Below, one piece after another: positions 62,630 to 64,000 of a stretch of DNA of 64,000 nt (the stretch's first letter is position 1; every line of letters starts with the position of its first letter). Source of the stretch: Modestobacter altitudinis (GTDB lineage: Bacteria > Actinomycetota > Actinomycetes > Mycobacteriales > Geodermatophilaceae); contig NZ_SJEW01000007.1 of assembly GCF_005930475.1 (NCBI RefSeq), forward strand, positions 1-64,000, given 5' to 3'. A model generated the notes under the pieces. The model was not told the DNA's origin, did not search any database, and worked only from the letters and a program-made list of their open reading frames with translations. Made by a program: the position numbers and the translations under genes.

Positions 62630-64000
62630 TCAGCGGCGAGCCGCTGCCCCCGACCCGCTCGGGACCGGCACGCTGTCCTCGGTCGGCACGCCGGTCTCGT
62701 CGGGCCGCTGCGCGAGTGCGCTGGGCCACCACATGTGCCGGCCGGCGTCGAGGGTCAGGGCGGTGACCAGCACCGAGCGCACGATGACCGTGTCCAGCAG
62801 CACACCGAGGGCGACGGCGATGCCCAGCTGCGTCAGGAAGGTCAGCGGCAGCGTGCCGAGCACCGCGAAGGTCGCCGCGAGCACCAGCCCGGCCGAGGTG
62901 ATGACGCCGCCGGTGGCCGCCAGGCCGATCAGCGCGGCCCGCCGGGTGCCGTGGTCGGCCGCCTCCTCCCGCACCCGGGTCATCAGGAAGATGTTGTAGT
63001 CGATGCCCAGGGCCACGAGGAACACGAAGACGAACAGCGGGAACGAGCTGTCGGTCGCGGTGACCCCGATCGTCCAGTCGAACACCAGGGCGCTCAGCCC
63101 CAGCGCAGCGCCGTAGGACAGCACCACCGTGGCGATCAGGATCACCGGGGCGACCAGCGCCCGCAGCAGCAGGCCCAGCACCACCAGGACGACCAGCATG
63201 ATCAGCGGGATGATCACCCGGTTGTCCCGCTGGGAGGCGTCCTGGACGTCGAGGTTCAGCGCGGTGTTGCCGCCGACGAGCGCCTCGCCGTCCCCCGCGT
63301 CGTCCAGCGTCGTCCGCAGCCGCTCGATGGTGGCGGCGGCCGCCGCGCTGTCGAAGGGGTCGGCCAGCGTGGCCTGGACCAGTGCCTGGTCCCCGGCGAC
63401 CTGCGGCTCCCCGGTCTCGGCGATGCCGTCGGTCGCGGCCACGGTGTCGGCCACCTCGGCAGCGGAGCCGGCCGAGGTCACCACGTAGACCGGGTTGCCC
63501 GCGACGGCCGGGAAGTGCTGGACGGCCACCTCTTCGCCCTCGATCGACTCCGGTGTGCCCCGGAAGCTCTCCGCCTGGGTCAGCCCGCTCGGGGAGAGGA
63601 GGAACACCCCGGCGCAGGCGACCAGGAGCAGTGCGCTGGTGACGACCCAGGTCGCGCGCGGGCGAGGCCGGATCCTGGCGCCCACGCGGGCCCAGATCCC
63701 GGTAGCGCTCGGCTCGGCGCTGCCGAAGGTCGGGCGCACCGGCCAGAAGACCCAGCGGCCGCAGATGACCAGCAGCGCGGGCAGCAGCGTCATGAGCACC
63801 AGGAGGGTGACGGCGACGCCGATCGCAGCGACCGGCCCCAGCCCGGCGGTCGAGTTCATCTCCGCGAAGACCAGGCACAGCATGCCGAGGACGACGGTCC
63901 CGCCGCTGGCCAGCACCGCCGGTCCGGCGCGGTGCACGGCCTCGGTCATGGCCTCGTGCCGATCGGTGTGCAGCCGCAGCTCCTCCCGGTACCGCGCGAC
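62630..64000 (-). CDS. MMPL family transporter (5' end missing)
   Basis: At least 456 residues, open at the window edge; the visible frame begins VARYREELRLHTDRHEAM. The second half of an RND/MMPL permease is present: helices, a periplasmic domain (about residues 120-240) with VAVQHFPAVAGNPVYVVTS, then FVFLVALGIDYNIFLMTRVR and the remaining helices. MMPL proteins export lipids or small molecules across the actinobacterial envelope. Its stop is about 80 bp upstream of the GT51 start. Confidence 0.9.
   Translation of the reverse strand, partial: VARYREELRLHTDRHEAMTEAVHRAGPAVLASGGTVVLGMLCLVFAEMNSTAGLGPVAAIGVAVTLLVLMTLLPALLVICGRWVFWPVRPTFGSAEPSATGIWARVGARIRPRPRATWVVTSALLLVACAGVFLLSPSGLTQAESFRGTPESIEGEEVAVQHFPAVAGNPVYVVTSAGSAAEVADTVAATDGIAETGEPQVAGDQALVQATLADPFDSAAAAATIERLRTTLDDAGDGEALVGGNTALNLDVQDASQRDNRVIIPLIMLVVLVVLGLLLRALVAPVILIATVVLSYGAALGLSALVFDWTIGVTATDSSFPLFVFVFLVALGIDYNIFLMTRVREEAADHGTRRAALIGLAATGGVITSAGLVLAATFAVLGTLPLTFLTQLGIAVALGVLLDTVIVRSVLVTALTLDAGRHMWWPSALAQRPDETGVPTEDSVPVPSGSGAAARR

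Overview
The window is about 73% G+C throughout, with dense short-gap operons and GTG/TTG starts, and has the gene content of a high-GC actinobacterium. A phosphatidylcholine synthase, a SigE-type sigma factor, an ECF42/DGPF pair, a mycobacterial-type Sdh1 operon, DUF5313 and DUF6653 proteins and several promoters suggesting leaderless transcripts all fit Geodermatophilaceae (Blastococcus, Geodermatophilus, Modestobacter). The family assignment is inference from gene content. I see no rRNA, tRNA or CRISPR array.

Left edge to 5.2 kb: the tail of an IS3-type transposase, an alpha/beta hydrolase, a small zinc-ribbon protein, an acyltransferase-3/SGNH membrane enzyme and a lipoprotein, separated by loose, partly decayed intergenic DNA.

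5.3-18.0 kb: a coherent catabolic island. Three minus-strand units and one divergent plus-strand gene encode an MBL-fold hydrolase, an SDR, an aryl-alcohol-type dehydrogenase, a threonine-dehydrogenase-like zinc enzyme, a three-subunit molybdenum hydroxylase, a Tm-1-like ATP-binding protein, a histidine phosphatase, a beta-keto acid cleavage enzyme (BKACE), a GntR/FCD regulator and a kynurenine-formamidase-like cyclase. Many neighbours overlap by 4 bp. Four copies of an 11-bp palindrome, TCGATNATCGA (two perfect, two with one mismatch), lie in the three promoter regions of the island, so GntR probably controls it all. The substrate is not known; this is the best candidate for an undescribed pathway.

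18-41 kb: housekeeping and accessory metabolism. It holds a secreted beta-helix protein, a DHA2 efflux pump, secreted gamma-glutamyltransferase and esterase, adenylate kinase convergent with PPK2, a CoA-disulfide-reductase-like flavoprotein, DUF899, quinone oxidoreductase and a one-cysteine thioredoxin-fold protein. Two convergent paralogous epoxide hydrolases share a long terminator. A large LuxR/ATPase regulator, phosphatidylcholine synthase, an APC permease and small hypothetical genes follow.

41-53 kb: a diacylglycerol-kinase-like protein, a lipoprotein with two frameshifts, sigE, a CPBP protease, the DGPF/ECF42 pair, the Sdh1 operon with its small leading gene, a truncated methyltransferase and a long acyl-CoA dehydrogenase.

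53-64 kb: two paralogous DrrAB-like ABC exporters flank a segment with a zinc-finger/coiled-coil protein divergent from a complete tyrosine recombinase, a YihY protein and an alpha/beta-hydrolase pseudogene. The recombinase start codon and its -10 box lie inside a recombinase-core-like inverted repeat (9-bp perfect arms, 7-bp spacer). The window ends with a GT51 transglycosylase and a truncated MMPL transporter.
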